Source of the DNA: Brevundimonas sp.
Lineage (GTDB): Bacteria; Pseudomonadota; Alphaproteobacteria; Caulobacterales; Caulobacteraceae
DNA: 64,000 bases
NCBI RefSeq assembly: GCF_027487935.1
Contig: NZ_JAIYCP010000015.1
Span: forward strand, 100,571 to 164,570
Reading direction: 5' to 3'
Under the pieces are notes generated by a model. The model was not told the origin of the DNA. It did not search any database and was given only the letters and a program-made list of their open reading frames with translations. Numbering within the stretch: position 1 is the stretch's first letter; every line of letters starts with the position of its first letter. Below are positions 56,618-64,000 of this stretch, in pieces. The position numbers were made by a program, and so were the translations under genes.

Positions 56618-57577
56618 TCAAAAACTCTTCGCGAACGTTTCCAGGTCTTCCGGCGTGTTCAGCGCCAGGCTCTCCGCGTCGGGCGCGATGCGTTTGGCCA
56701 TGCCGGTCAGGACCTTGCCGGAGCCGATCTCGACGAAGCGGGTGATGCCGCCCTCCCCGGCCATCCATTCCATGCTCTCGCGCCAGCGGACCCGGCCGGT
56801 GACCTGTTCGACCAGAAGGCGGCGGATATCCCATTTGAGCTCATTCCAGTCGCCGCTCACAGGCCGGGCCGTCACATTGGCCACCAGGGGCACGCGGAGC
56901 GGTTCGACGCTGACTTCAGCAAGGACCGCATCCATCTCGGCGGCAGCGGGCTCCATGAGCGGGCTGTGGAAGGGGGCGGAAACATTCAGCGGGATGGCGC
57001 GCGCGCCCAGTTCCTTGGCTTTCTCGATGGCGCGGTCCACGGCGGCCTTGTCGCCCGAGATGACGATGTTGCCGGCGTTGTTGTCATTGGCGACGACGCA
57101 GACGCCGACCTCGGAACCCGCGGCAGCGGCGGCCTCGGCCAGGGCCAGGTCGGTCTTCGGCCCGATCAGCGAGGCCATGGCACCCATGCCGACGGGCACG
57201 GCGCGCTGCATGGCCTGACCGCGCAGCTGCAGCAGTCCCGCCGTGGTGCTGAGCGAGAAATAGCCGGCGGCACACAGGGCGGAGTATTCGCCGAGCGAAT
57301 GGCCGGCGACGAAGGCAGCGCGGGTCACGTCGACGCCGAACTCGACCTTCAGGACGCGGACAGCGGCCAGCGACACCGCCATCAGGGCGGGCTGGGCGTT
57401 CTCGGTCAGGGTCAGCTGGTCTTCGGGTCCCTCGCGCATCAGCACCGACAGCTTCTGGCCCAGCGCCTCATCGACCTCGGCATAGACCTCGCGCGCCGAG
57501 GCAAAGGCGTCGGCGAGCGCTACCCCCATGCCGACCGACTGGCTGCCCTGTCCGGGGAACAAGAGGGCGAGGGTCAT
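56618..57577 (-). CDS. fabD: Malonyl-CoA:ACP transacylase FabD
   Basis: A 319-residue enzyme that loads malonyl groups onto ACP. Motifs: ALLFPGQGSQSVGMG at the N-terminus, the active-site Ser in VAGHSLGEYSALCAAG, and PFHSPLMEPA with the catalytic His. It is the first gene of the fab group. Upstream lies a 310-bp gap holding a family C repeat, so the operon promoter is probably near or within that repeat. Confidence 0.97.
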   Translation of the reverse strand: MTLALLFPGQGSQSVGMGVALADAFASAREVYAEVDEALGQKLSVLMREGPEDQLTLTENAQPALMAVSLAAVRVLKVEFGVDVTRAAFVAGHSLGEYSALCAAGYFSLSTTAGLLQLRGQAMQRAVPVGMGAMASLIGPKTDLALAEAAAAAGSEVGVCVVANDNNAGNIVISGDKAAVDRAIEKAKELGARAIPLNVSAPFHSPLMEPAAAEMDAVLAEVSVEPLRVPLVANVTARPVSGDWNELKWDIRRLLVEQVTGRVRWRESMEWMAGEGGITRFVEIGSGKVLTGMAKRIAPDAESLALNTPEDLETFAKSF

Positions 57578-57671
57578 GACGGGTCTCCGGCGGTGTTGAA
57601 TCGAGCCGGAGGGGTAGGACGATCAGGCGGAGGGGGCAAGCCGCGCCCGCTGGGGAAAGCAGGCCGAGGGA

Positions 57672-57848
57672 GGTTCATCACAACGACCACAACGGATTCA
57701 CAACGAACACGACGGGTCCGGCGGGCCCGCGGCTCCCGCCCGGGAGACGCAAGCGATTCAGATTGCGGGCAAGGGCCCGCGGGGGCTGACGTGGACACGC
57801 TCCCGTCGTGTCCCTTGTGACTCTTCGTTGTGGTCGTTGTGATGAACC
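57672..57848. repeat. Family C inverted repeat element, copy 1
   Basis: Left arm 57672-57716 and right arm 57802-57848 are imperfect inverted copies of about 45 bp; the outer 22 bases match exactly. The arms contain CACAACG several times. The interior has GGGCCCGCGG twice. It fills most of the 310-bp gap between fabD and the FAD oxidase gene, where no gene is seen. A second left arm lies at 63919-63963. Confidence 0.85.
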
Positions 57849-57887
57849 CGGGCGGCCGACGCAGGGTGCCAGAGGCGGATATGGCCC

Positions 57888-59294
57888 TTAAAACAGCACC
57901 GCCGGATTCATGATCCGGTGCGGGTCGATGGCGTGCCGGACGGCCTGCATGGTGCGGATTTCCAGCGGTGACTTGTAGCGGCGCGCCTCGTCGGTCTTGA
58001 GGCGGCCGAGGCCGTGTTCCGCGCTGATCGAGCCGTCGTAGCGGGCGACGATGTCGTGGACGATCTGGGAGCCCTGCTCCCAGCGGGCCAGAAACCCCTT
58101 CAGGTCGCCGCCCGGAGGACACAGGACGTCATAGTGGAGATTGCCGTCGCCGACATGGCCGAAGGCGCTGACCCGCGCTCCGGGATGAAAGCGTTCGACG
58201 GCGGCCGTGGCCTCGTCGAGGAAGTCGGCGATGCGGGAGAGCGGGACCGAGACATCGTGTTTCCAGCCGCCGCCCTCGGGCTTCTGGGCAGCCGACTGTT
58301 CCTCGCGCACCTTCCAGAAGGCGGCGCGCTGGGCGTCGTTCTGGGCGATGGCGGCGTCGTTGATCAGGCCGGTCTCGAAGGCGTGGGTCAGCAGCCGCTC
58401 CATGGCCGCATCGGCCGCGCCGGGCTCGCCCGAGACCAGTTCGATCAGGACATACCAGGGCGGCGTCGAGTCCAGCGGCTCGCGCGTATCCGGGATGTTG
58501 CGCAGCACGAACGCCATGCCGATGCGTTTCATCAGCTCAAAGGCCTCGACCCCGCCGCCGGTCTCGCCCTTGGCGCGGGCCAGCAGTTCGATCGCAGCGG
58601 CGGGGCGGTCCAGCCCGACCATGGCCGTGGCCCGGCTGCGCATGACGGGGAACAGTTTCAGCGTCGCGGCGGTGACCACGCCCAGGGTGCCCTCAGCCCC
58701 GATCAGCAGCTGTTTGAGGTCATAGCCGGTGTTGTCCTTGCGCAGCCGTTTGAGGCCGTTGAAGACCTCGCCGTCCGGCATCACCGCCTCTATGCCCAGC
58801 ACCAGATCGCGCATCATGCCGTAGCGGAGCACGGCGGTGCCGCCGGCATTGGTCGAGATGACGCCGCCGATGGTGGCCGTGCCCTCGGCGGCGAGGCTGA
58901 GCGGAAACAGCCGGTCGGCGGCGGCGGCGGCCTGTTGGGCCTCCAGCAGGGTGACCCCGGCCTCGACGGTCATGGCATCGTCCAGCGGGGTCACATCGCG
59001 CACGGCGCGCAGCTTGCGGGTCGAGAGCAGGACCTCGCCATAGGGGATCTGGCCCCCCACGAGGCCGGTGTCGCCCCCCTGGGGCACGATGGCAATGCGG
59101 TGTTCGGCGCAGACGCGGACGGCGGCGGCGACCTGGGCGGTCGAGCGGGGCGTCAGCATCAGCGGCGAATGGCCATGCCAGCGGTTACGCCACTCCGTCA
59201 GCCAGGGGGCGATCTCAGCGGGATCCTCGGTCCAGCCGCCGGCGCCGAGGGCGGATTTGAGGGCGGCGAGGGCGGCAGGCGAAGGAGCGGTCAT
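57888..59294 (-). CDS. FAD-binding oxidase (D-lactate/D-2-hydroxyacid dehydrogenase type)
   Basis: A 468-residue flavoprotein of the GlcD/D2HGDH group. The FAD-binding PCMH domain (about 35-215) has AIVPQGGDTGLVGGQIP, SLAAEGTATIGGVISTNAGG and LIGAEGTLGVVTAATLK. The C-terminal substrate domain has FGHVGDGNLHYDV and ends SAEHGLGRLKTDEAR plus DPHRIMNPAVLF. It probably oxidises a D-2-hydroxy acid such as D-lactate or D-2-hydroxyglutarate; the substrate is not decided by sequence. It has its own upstream region and is divergent from the NUDIX gene. Confidence 0.9.
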   Translation of the reverse strand: MTAPSPAALAALKSALGAGGWTEDPAEIAPWLTEWRNRWHGHSPLMLTPRSTAQVAAAVRVCAEHRIAIVPQGGDTGLVGGQIPYGEVLLSTRKLRAVRDVTPLDDAMTVEAGVTLLEAQQAAAAADRLFPLSLAAEGTATIGGVISTNAGGTAVLRYGMMRDLVLGIEAVMPDGEVFNGLKRLRKDNTGYDLKQLLIGAEGTLGVVTAATLKLFPVMRSRATAMVGLDRPAAAIELLARAKGETGGGVEAFELMKRIGMAFVLRNIPDTREPLDSTPPWYVLIELVSGEPGAADAAMERLLTHAFETGLINDAAIAQNDAQRAAFWKVREEQSAAQKPEGGGWKHDVSVPLSRIADFLDEATAAVERFHPGARVSAFGHVGDGNLHYDVLCPPGGDLKGFLARWEQGSQIVHDIVARYDGSISAEHGLGRLKTDEARRYKSPLEIRTMQAVRHAIDPHRIMNPAVLF

Positions 59295-59350
59295 AGAGGC
59301 CTTGTCTCAAAGTCATGGACGCGGCGAAAGGGCCAAGCCACGCTGGTCGG

Positions 59351-59761
59351 ATGACCGGTCTTCTGCCCACCCCCGTCCCCGCCGTCGGCGTCGTCTGTCT
59401 GCGCGGTGATTCGGTGCTGCTGATCCGGCGCGGGACGCCGCCGCGTCAGGGCGAATGGAGCCTGCCCGGCGGCCGGATCGAGCCCGGCGAAAGGGCGGTC
59501 GACGCCGCCTTGCGGGAGTTGGGCGAGGAGACCGGCGTTGAGGCCGAGATCACGGGCCTGATCGACGTCGTCGACGGGCTCTTTCCCGAGGCGGGCCGCC
59601 ACTATGTCCTGATCGATTATGCCGCGCGGTGGGTGTCCGGCGAACCGGTCGCCGGGGACGACGCCCTCGAGGCCCGGTTCGTGGCGCTGGATGAGGTCGA
59701 TAGCCTGATCGAATGGTCGGAGACCCGGCGCATCATCCGGCTGGCCGCCGCCGGTCGCTGA
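59351..59761 (+). CDS. NUDIX hydrolase
   Basis: A 136-residue protein with the complete Nudix box GRIEPGERAVDAALREL followed by GEETGV (about 43-65), which binds Mg and hydrolyses a nucleoside diphosphate linked to another group. The start ATG at 59351 (MTGLLPTPVPAVGVVCLRG) fits. The layout resembles ADP-ribose or MutT-like pyrophosphatases. It is divergent from the FAD oxidase gene. Confidence 0.9.
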   Translation: MTGLLPTPVPAVGVVCLRGDSVLLIRRGTPPRQGEWSLPGGRIEPGERAVDAALRELGEETGVEAEITGLIDVVDGLFPEAGRHYVLIDYAARWVSGEPVAGDDALEARFVALDEVDSLIEWSETRRIIRLAAAGR

Positions 59762-59861
59762 AGGGCGCGGATGACGCGGTTGTCATCAGCCGGGCGACCG
59801 GTTTCTGTGGCGTACCGGTCACAGGGTGCTAACCTGTACCGGACAGGGAGATATCAGCAAT

Positions 59862-60872
59862 ATGTCGGTTCTATTCACGGCTGCATTGGTGGCACTGGCC
59901 TTCGTGCTGCTGTTCAGCGTGGTCAAGATCGTGCCCCAGGGGCGCGAGATGACGGTCGAGCGATTCGGCAAATACACCCGGACCCTCACCCCCGGCATCA
60001 GCATACTGACGCCCTTCGTTGAGCGGATCGGCCGCCGCATGAACATGATGGAGCAGGTCCTGGACGTGCCCCAGCAGGAGGTCATCACCAAGGACAACGC
60101 CATGGTGAAGGTCGATGCCATCGTCTTCATCCAGGTGATGGAGGCCTCGGCCGCCGCCTACCGGATCGAGAACCTGCCCTATGCCATCACCCAGCTGTGC
60201 TCGACCAATCTGCGCACCGTGGTCGGCTCGATGGAGCTGGACGAGGTCCTGTTCCAGCGGGACTCGATCAACTCGCGCCTGCTGACCGTGATCGATGCGG
60301 CGACCGAGCCCTGGGGCGTCAAGGTCAACCGGATCGAGATCAAGGACCTGACCCCGCCCGCCGACATCACCAACGCCATGGCGCGTCAGATGAAGGCCGA
60401 GCGCGAACGCCGCGCCGTCATCACCGAGGCCGACGGCGAGAAACAGGCCGCCATCGCCCGCGCCGAAGGGGCCAAACAGGCGGCCATCCTCGAAGCCGAA
60501 GGCCGCCGCGAAGCCGCCTTCCGCGACGCCGAGGCGCGCGAGCGCGAAGCCGAGGCCGAGGCCAAGGCGACCGCCATGGTGTCCCAGGCCATCGCGGCCG
60601 GCGACGTCAATGCCATCAACTATTTCGTGGCCCAGAAATACGTCGAGGCCTTCGCCGAACTGGCCCGCAATCCGACAGCCAAGACGGTCATCGTCCCGGC
60701 GGAGATGTCCGGCCTGGTCGGTACCATCGCCGGCCTGGGTGAACTGGTCGGCCTGGCCAAGGAGCAACAGCAGGGCCGCAGCGACGTGCGTCGCGACGCC
60801 CCGTCGCCGCCGCCCGCGCCGCCCCGCACCACCCCGCCCCGCCCGCCGCGTCCCTCCGTTCCGAGCACCTGA
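59862..60872 (+). CDS. SPFH/stomatin-like membrane protein (QmcA type)
   Basis: A 336-residue protein. The ATG at 59862 gives an N-terminal membrane helix (about 4-22), then the SPFH domain (about 23-190, IVPQGREMTVERFGKYTRTL, RMNMMEQVLDVPQQEVITKD). A long charged helix rich in Ala/Glu/Arg (about 185-245) and a Pro-rich tail (about 312-336) follow. The next gene encodes an NfeD protein, and SPFH-NfeD pairs are a known conserved unit with a proposed membrane quality-control role. Confidence 0.93.
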   Translation: MSVLFTAALVALAFVLLFSVVKIVPQGREMTVERFGKYTRTLTPGISILTPFVERIGRRMNMMEQVLDVPQQEVITKDNAMVKVDAIVFIQVMEASAAAYRIENLPYAITQLCSTNLRTVVGSMELDEVLFQRDSINSRLLTVIDAATEPWGVKVNRIEIKDLTPPADITNAMARQMKAERERRAVITEADGEKQAAIARAEGAKQAAILEAEGRREAAFRDAEAREREAEAEAKATAMVSQAIAAGDVNAINYFVAQKYVEAFAELARNPTAKTVIVPAEMSGLVGTIAGLGELVGLAKEQQQGRSDVRRDAPSPPPAPPRTTPPRPPRPSVPST

Positions 60873-60875
60873 TCC

Positions 60876-61334
60876 ATGGAAGCCCTGACTAACCTGCACG
60901 CGGCCCAGCCGTTCTGGATCTGGCTGGCCCTGGGCGTTGTCCTGCTGGCGACCGAGGCGGCCTTCTCGACGGAATGGCTGCTGTGGCCTGCAGTTTCCGC
61001 CGGGGTGGTCGCCGTGGTCACGGCACTCGGCCTGCCCCTCGACCTTACCGGGGAGGTCGCCCTGTTCGCCGCCCTGACCGTCGCCACGACCCTGCTGTCG
61101 CGGCGTTTGATCCAGAAGGTCAATCCATCGGATGCGCCGGACATCAACGCCCGCGACACCCGTCTGATCGGCCAGCGGGCCCAGGTGGTCCAGGCCTTCG
61201 TCGACGGCCGTGGCCGGGTCTTCGTCTCGGGTGCCGAATGGGTCGCCGAGATCGAGGGCGCGACCCCGGCAGAGGGCGACAGCGTGATCGTCGAGGGGAT
61301 GGACGGACCTAAGCTGAAGGTGCGGGCGGCCTAA
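60876..61334 (+). CDS. NfeD family protein
   Basis: A 152-residue protein with hydrophobic segments in the first 70 residues ([56 protein letters not shown]) and a C-terminal OB-fold (about 90-152, [37 protein letters not shown]). It is the short form without a protease domain. It starts 3 bp after the SPFH gene and overlaps the 3' end of rnhA by 4 bp. Confidence 0.92.
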   Translation: MEALTNLHAAQPFWIWLALGVVLLATEAAFSTEWLLWPAVSAGVVAVVTALGLPLDLTGEVALFAALTVATTLLSRRLIQKVNPSDAPDINARDTRLIGQRAQVVQAFVDGRGRVFVSGAEWVAEIEGATPAEGDSVIVEGMDGPKLKVRAA

Positions 61335-61774
61335 CCTGCCCGCATGTCCTCGATCCCGCGATTGGCCAGTTGGTCGGCGCGCTCGTTCAGCTCATGGCCG
61401 GCGTGGCCCTTGACCCAGTGCCATTTGACCTCGTGACGGGCGCGGGCGGCGTCGAGGCGTTTCCACAGGTCCTCGTTCTTGACGGGCTTCTTCTCGGCCG
61501 TCTTCCAGCCGCGCGCCTTCCACGGGCCGATCCATTTGGTGATGCCGTCCATGACGTAGCGGCTGTCGGTGTGCAGATCGACACGGCACGGCCGGGTCAG
61601 GGCCTCGAGCGCGCTGATCGCCCCCATCAGCTCCATCCGGTTGTTGGTGGTCAGGGGCTCGCCGCCCCACAGCTCCTTCTCGTGACCGCCGCCGGTCTGG
61701 AGGATCGCGCCCCAGCCGCCGGGGCCGGGATTGCCCTTGCAGGCACCGTCGGTGTGGATGATCACGTGACTCAT
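61331..61774 (-). CDS. rnhA: Ribonuclease HI
   Basis: A 147-residue enzyme that degrades RNA in RNA-DNA hybrids. The acidic active site is seen in [16 protein letters not shown] (Asp9), [11 protein letters not shown] (Glu), [15 protein letters not shown] (Asp) and [12 protein letters not shown] (Asp). The basic handle [20 protein letters not shown] is present. It is convergent with the SPFH-NfeD pair and divergent from tatA. Confidence 0.97.
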   Translation of the reverse strand: MSHVIIHTDGACKGNPGPGGWGAILQTGGGHEKELWGGEPLTTNNRMELMGAISALEALTRPCRVDLHTDSRYVMDGITKWIGPWKARGWKTAEKKPVKNEDLWKRLDAARARHEVKWHWVKGHAGHELNERADQLANRGIEDMRAG

Positions 61775-61878
61775 GCGCGCCTCCTAACAGGTTCACTTGG
61801 CGTCGCGCCACCGAACCGCCTATATGCGATGCAAGTGTTTGAACGGGCCGCGCATGGGCCCGAACGAGGAGACGGTTC

Positions 61879-62097
61879 GTGGGTACTATGAGCATCTGGC
61901 ACTGGGCCCTGGTCGCCGTTGTCGCCCTGCTGCTGTTCGGCGGGCGCGGCAAGCTGTCGGGCCTGATGGGCGACGCGGCCAAGGGCATCAAGGCGTTCAA
62001 GGACGGTCTGAAGGATACGGATTCGGACAAGCCGTCGGACGAGCGCGCCGGTGCCCTGCCCCGCACCAATGCCGAAAAAGAAGATCTGAAATCGTAA
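61879..62097 (+). CDS. tatA: Twin-arginine translocase subunit TatA
   Basis: A 72-residue protein. A single N-terminal helix (about 4-20) ends in [14 protein letters not shown], the FG hinge, followed by the amphipathic helix [14 protein letters not shown] and an acidic tail. It oligomerises to form the pore for folded proteins. The GTG at 61879 has GAGGAGA at good spacing; ATG at 61888 is also possible. tatB follows after 29 bp. Confidence 0.95.
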   Translation: MGTMSIWHWALVAVVALLLFGGRGKLSGLMGDAAKGIKAFKDGLKDTDSDKPSDERAGALPRTNAEKEDLKS

Positions 62098-62126
62098 GCC
62101 CCGCATTGACGTCGGAGACCTGACGG

Positions 62127-62663
62127 ATGGGTGGCCTCGCCCCCGGTATCGGTGGCCTTGAAATCCTCGTGATCGGCATCGTGGCCCTGCTTGTGGTGGG
62201 GCCAAGGGATTTGCCGTTGCTGATGCGCAAGATCGGCAAGGTGATGGCCCGTGCCCGCGCCATGGCCCATGAGTTCCGCTCGAGCTTCGACGAGATGGCG
62301 CGCCAGTCCGAGCTGGACGAGCTGCGCAAGGAGGTCCAGGCGCTTCGGACCGGTCAGGGCATGGTCCCGCTGGGGGCCGAGGCCGACGCCGCCTTTCGTG
62401 AAATCCGCGACGACCTGAACCGGCCGCTGGACCAGCCCGTCATGCTGGCCGCGCCGGACGAATGGCCCGACAACCCGCCGGTGATGACGCCCCTTGAGGC
62501 CGAGCCGATCCGGCAGAAGAAGCCGGGGGCCAAACCCGACATCCCCGCTGAGGAGGCATCCCCGGCCAAGCCTCGCGCCAAGGCCCGTTCGACCGGGACC
62601 GATGCGAAGGCGACAACTGCCTCCAAACCGCGCGCGCCGCGCAAGACGGCGGTCAAGTCGTGA
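62127..62663 (+). CDS. tatB: Sec-independent translocase subunit TatB
   Basis: A 178-residue protein. The N-terminal helix GGLEILVIGIVALLVVGPRD is followed by LPLLMRKIGKVMARARAMAH and an amphipathic, then flexible Lys/Ala/Pro-rich tail. TatB with TatC recognises twin-arginine signal peptides. The stop overlaps the tatC GTG start (GTGA). Confidence 0.95.
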   Translation: MGGLAPGIGGLEILVIGIVALLVVGPRDLPLLMRKIGKVMARARAMAHEFRSSFDEMARQSELDELRKEVQALRTGQGMVPLGAEADAAFREIRDDLNRPLDQPVMLAAPDEWPDNPPVMTPLEAEPIRQKKPGAKPDIPAEEASPAKPRAKARSTGTDAKATTASKPRAPRKTAVKS

Positions 62664-63544
62664 CCCGGCTCGATACGGATGAGGACGAGATCGAGGCCTC
62701 GCGCGCGCCTCTGATGGATCATCTGATCGAACTGCGCGGGCGACTGGTGATCTGCGTGGTCGCCTTTGTCCTCGCCTTCTTTCTCTGCTTCGCCTTTGCC
62801 GAGCCGCTGTACATTTTCCTCGTCAAGCCGTTTGCGGCGGCGGCGGCCTTTCACCAGTCGGTGGGAGCCCATGGCCACGTCTCGCCACTGGACCTGATCA
62901 TGGGCACGGCGGGGCTGATCCCCCTGCCCGGCGTCGACGGGCAGACGGTCAATCTGATCTATACAGCGCCGCTGGAAATCCTGTTCACCAAGATGAAGCT
63001 GGCCGGTTTCGGGGCCATCGTCCTGGCGTTTCCGGTGCTGGCCTGGCAGCTCTACCGGTTCGTGGCCCCGGGCCTCTACCGGAACGAAAAGGGCGCCTTC
63101 CTGCCCTTCCTGCTGGCCGCACCCCTGCTGTTCACCCTCGGCGCGGCGCTGGTGTATTTCGTCATGCTGCCGTTCGTCATGTGGTTCTCGCTGAGCCAGC
63201 AGATCACCGGTGGCGGCGTCTCGGCGGCCCTGCTGCCAAAGGTGTCGGACTATCTGAACCTGGTCACGGCCCTGATCCTGGCGTTCGGCCTGTGCTTCCA
63301 GCTGCCGGTGGTGATGACCCTGCTCGGCCTCGCCGGCATCATCTCCTCACGGATCATGGCAGAGGGTCGCCGCTACGCCATCATGGCTGTGGTCGTGGTC
63401 GCCGCCGTGGTGACACCGCCCGATCCGATCAGCCAGATCATGCTCGCCATACCCCTGGTGCTGCTCTACGAGCTCTCGATCTGGTGCGTGCGGCTGATCG
63501 AGCTGCGGCGCAAGAAGGCGGATGCAGCCGAGGGGCTGGCCTGA
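62660..63544 (+). CDS. tatC: Sec-independent translocase subunit TatC
   Basis: A 294-residue polytopic protein with six membrane helices. Conserved features: MDHLIELRGRLVICVVAFVL at the N-terminus, FVAPGLYRNEKG after the second helix, and VVTPPDPISQIMLAIPLVLL near the end. It forms the receptor for twin-arginine signals. In many alphaproteobacteria serS follows directly; here it does not. Confidence 0.97.
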   Translation: MTRLDTDEDEIEASRAPLMDHLIELRGRLVICVVAFVLAFFLCFAFAEPLYIFLVKPFAAAAAFHQSVGAHGHVSPLDLIMGTAGLIPLPGVDGQTVNLIYTAPLEILFTKMKLAGFGAIVLAFPVLAWQLYRFVAPGLYRNEKGAFLPFLLAAPLLFTLGAALVYFVMLPFVMWFSLSQQITGGGVSAALLPKVSDYLNLVTALILAFGLCFQLPVVMTLLGLAGIISSRIMAEGRRYAIMAVVVVAAVVTPPDPISQIMLAIPLVLLYELSIWCVRLIELRRKKADAAEGLA

Positions 63545-63612
63545 GCCGAGGCCCCACCGGAACCTCGTCAGAGCCTGGCCGTTTGCATCGGATTCCCCCC
63601 AGGAGTCCGAGC

Positions 63613-63885
63613 ATGATCACCGCCCATCGCCTCTTCAGCCTCACCGCCCTCGGTGTCATCGCCTTCGCCGGCGTGGCCTGTACGCCGGCAGACAACACCG
63701 TCGACCGCGCCACGGATACGACCATCATCGAGACCCGCGAGGTCCCCTCCGACCCGATCGTGATCGAGCGCGAGGTCGCTGTCCCTTCGCCGCCGGTGGT
63801 CATCGAGGGCGACCGCCGCGAAGGCGACTCCACGACCGTCCGCGCCGACGCGAATGGCCTCGAGGTCGAGACGACCGAACGCTAG
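63613..63885 (+). CDS. Small lipoprotein downstream of tatC
   Basis: A 90-residue protein. The ATG at 63613 follows CAGGAGTCC. The lipoprotein signal MITAHRLFSLTALGVIAFAG ends in lipobox GVAC (Cys23). The mature part is acidic, rich in Thr, Val, Glu and Asp (VDRATDTTIIETREVP, VIEGDRREGDSTTVRAD), probably extended. No family recognised. It is in the tat direction but separated by 68 bp. Confidence 0.72.
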   Translation: MITAHRLFSLTALGVIAFAGVACTPADNTVDRATDTTIIETREVPSDPIVIEREVAVPSPPVVIEGDRREGDSTTVRADANGLEVETTER

Positions 63886-63918
63886 ACCGTTCGTCGGCTC
63901 AGTTGGAGCGGGCCGAAA

Positions 63919-64000
63919 GGTTCATCACGGCGAGCACAACGCGGTCACAACGGACACGACGGGACCGTGCGGTTGCCGCGTGTGTCGATCCTTCCCGGCA
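63919..64000. repeat. Family C inverted repeat element, copy 2 (cut by the window edge)
   Basis: The left arm at 63919-63963 matches the left arm of copy 1 (GGTTCATCAC, TCACAACG, ACACGACGGG) with several substitutions. The partner arm would lie beyond base 64000. It follows the small lipoprotein gene. Confidence 0.75.

Noticed and set aside
57578..57887. Small genes in the fabD-FAD oxidase gap
   Set aside because: The only open frames there are repeat-encoded and show no ribosome site or recognisable protein pattern.

Overview
The window is GC-rich chromosomal DNA from an alphaproteobacterium of the order Caulobacterales. Brevundimonas is my best guess, and that is an inference. It carries a MipZ division-site ATPase, an HdaA-type DnaA regulator with a clamp-binding motif, an NDUFA12-type complex I gene beside a DUF2155 gene and aat, a gene-transfer-agent (GTA) type terminase, a TatABC set, and class-typical gene neighbourhoods (surE-pcm-nlpD-yajC-secD, lptF-lptG-lptD-surA-pdxA-rsmA, fabD-fabG-acpP-fabF-mltG-yicC-gmk). 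It is almost entirely housekeeping DNA. I see no CRISPR array, rRNA, recognisable tRNA, insertion sequence or complete prophage.

Layout. 0-6.4 kb (minus): serS, a secreted protein, surE, pcm, an NlpD-like LytM lipoprotein, yajC and secD, which runs off the left edge. 7-9.4 kb (minus): thiS, a two-helix membrane protein, an SPFH protein and thiG. 9.5-12.6 kb (plus): aroQ, accB, accC, aat. 12.5-13.6 kb (minus): NDUFA12 and DUF2155. 13.8-17.7 kb (plus): a protein derived from class II ribonucleotide reductase but lacking its catalytic motifs, then two related secreted pentapeptide-repeat proteins. 17.7-25.1 kb: aspS, hdaA, gatB, gatA, gatC and small secreted proteins. 25.2-33.4 kb (plus): ruvX, an AEC transporter, pyrB, a dihydroorotase homologue without metal ligands, plsY, dprA, topA. 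33.4-40.4 kb: mipZ with a J-domain membrane protein, a SPOR lipoprotein, panC, a TPR protein, an I78-type inhibitor, holC, pepA. 40.5-48.7 kb (plus): lptF, lptG, lptD, surA-like, pdxA, rsmA. 49-50.8 kb: an isolated small plus large terminase pair. 50.9-57.6 kb (minus): fatty-acid synthesis genes with mltG, yicC and gmk. 57.9-63.9 kb: an FAD oxidase, a NUDIX hydrolase, an SPFH protein with NfeD, rnhA, tatABC and a small lipoprotein.

The most unusual non-coding structure is a set of six inverted-repeat families, called A to F here, about 100-180 bp each. They occupy intergenic gaps, often gaps inside operons only a few bases from the flanking stop codon. Every gap of the serS-surE-pcm-nlpD operon holds a different family. 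One family E copy provides the stop codon of pdxA. One family D copy provides both the stop of the small terminase gene and the start of the large one. Families A and B have three copies each, with near-perfect 31-bp arms that are themselves palindromic, so each arm can fold alone or pair with its partner.

The tat genes and serS are neighbours in many alphaproteobacteria but lie at opposite ends of this window, facing outward. This suggests an inversion with a breakpoint between tatC and serS. The best protein-level leads are the reductase-derived protein, the pyrB-coupled pseudo-dihydroorotase, the orphan terminase pair and the large SerS insertion.
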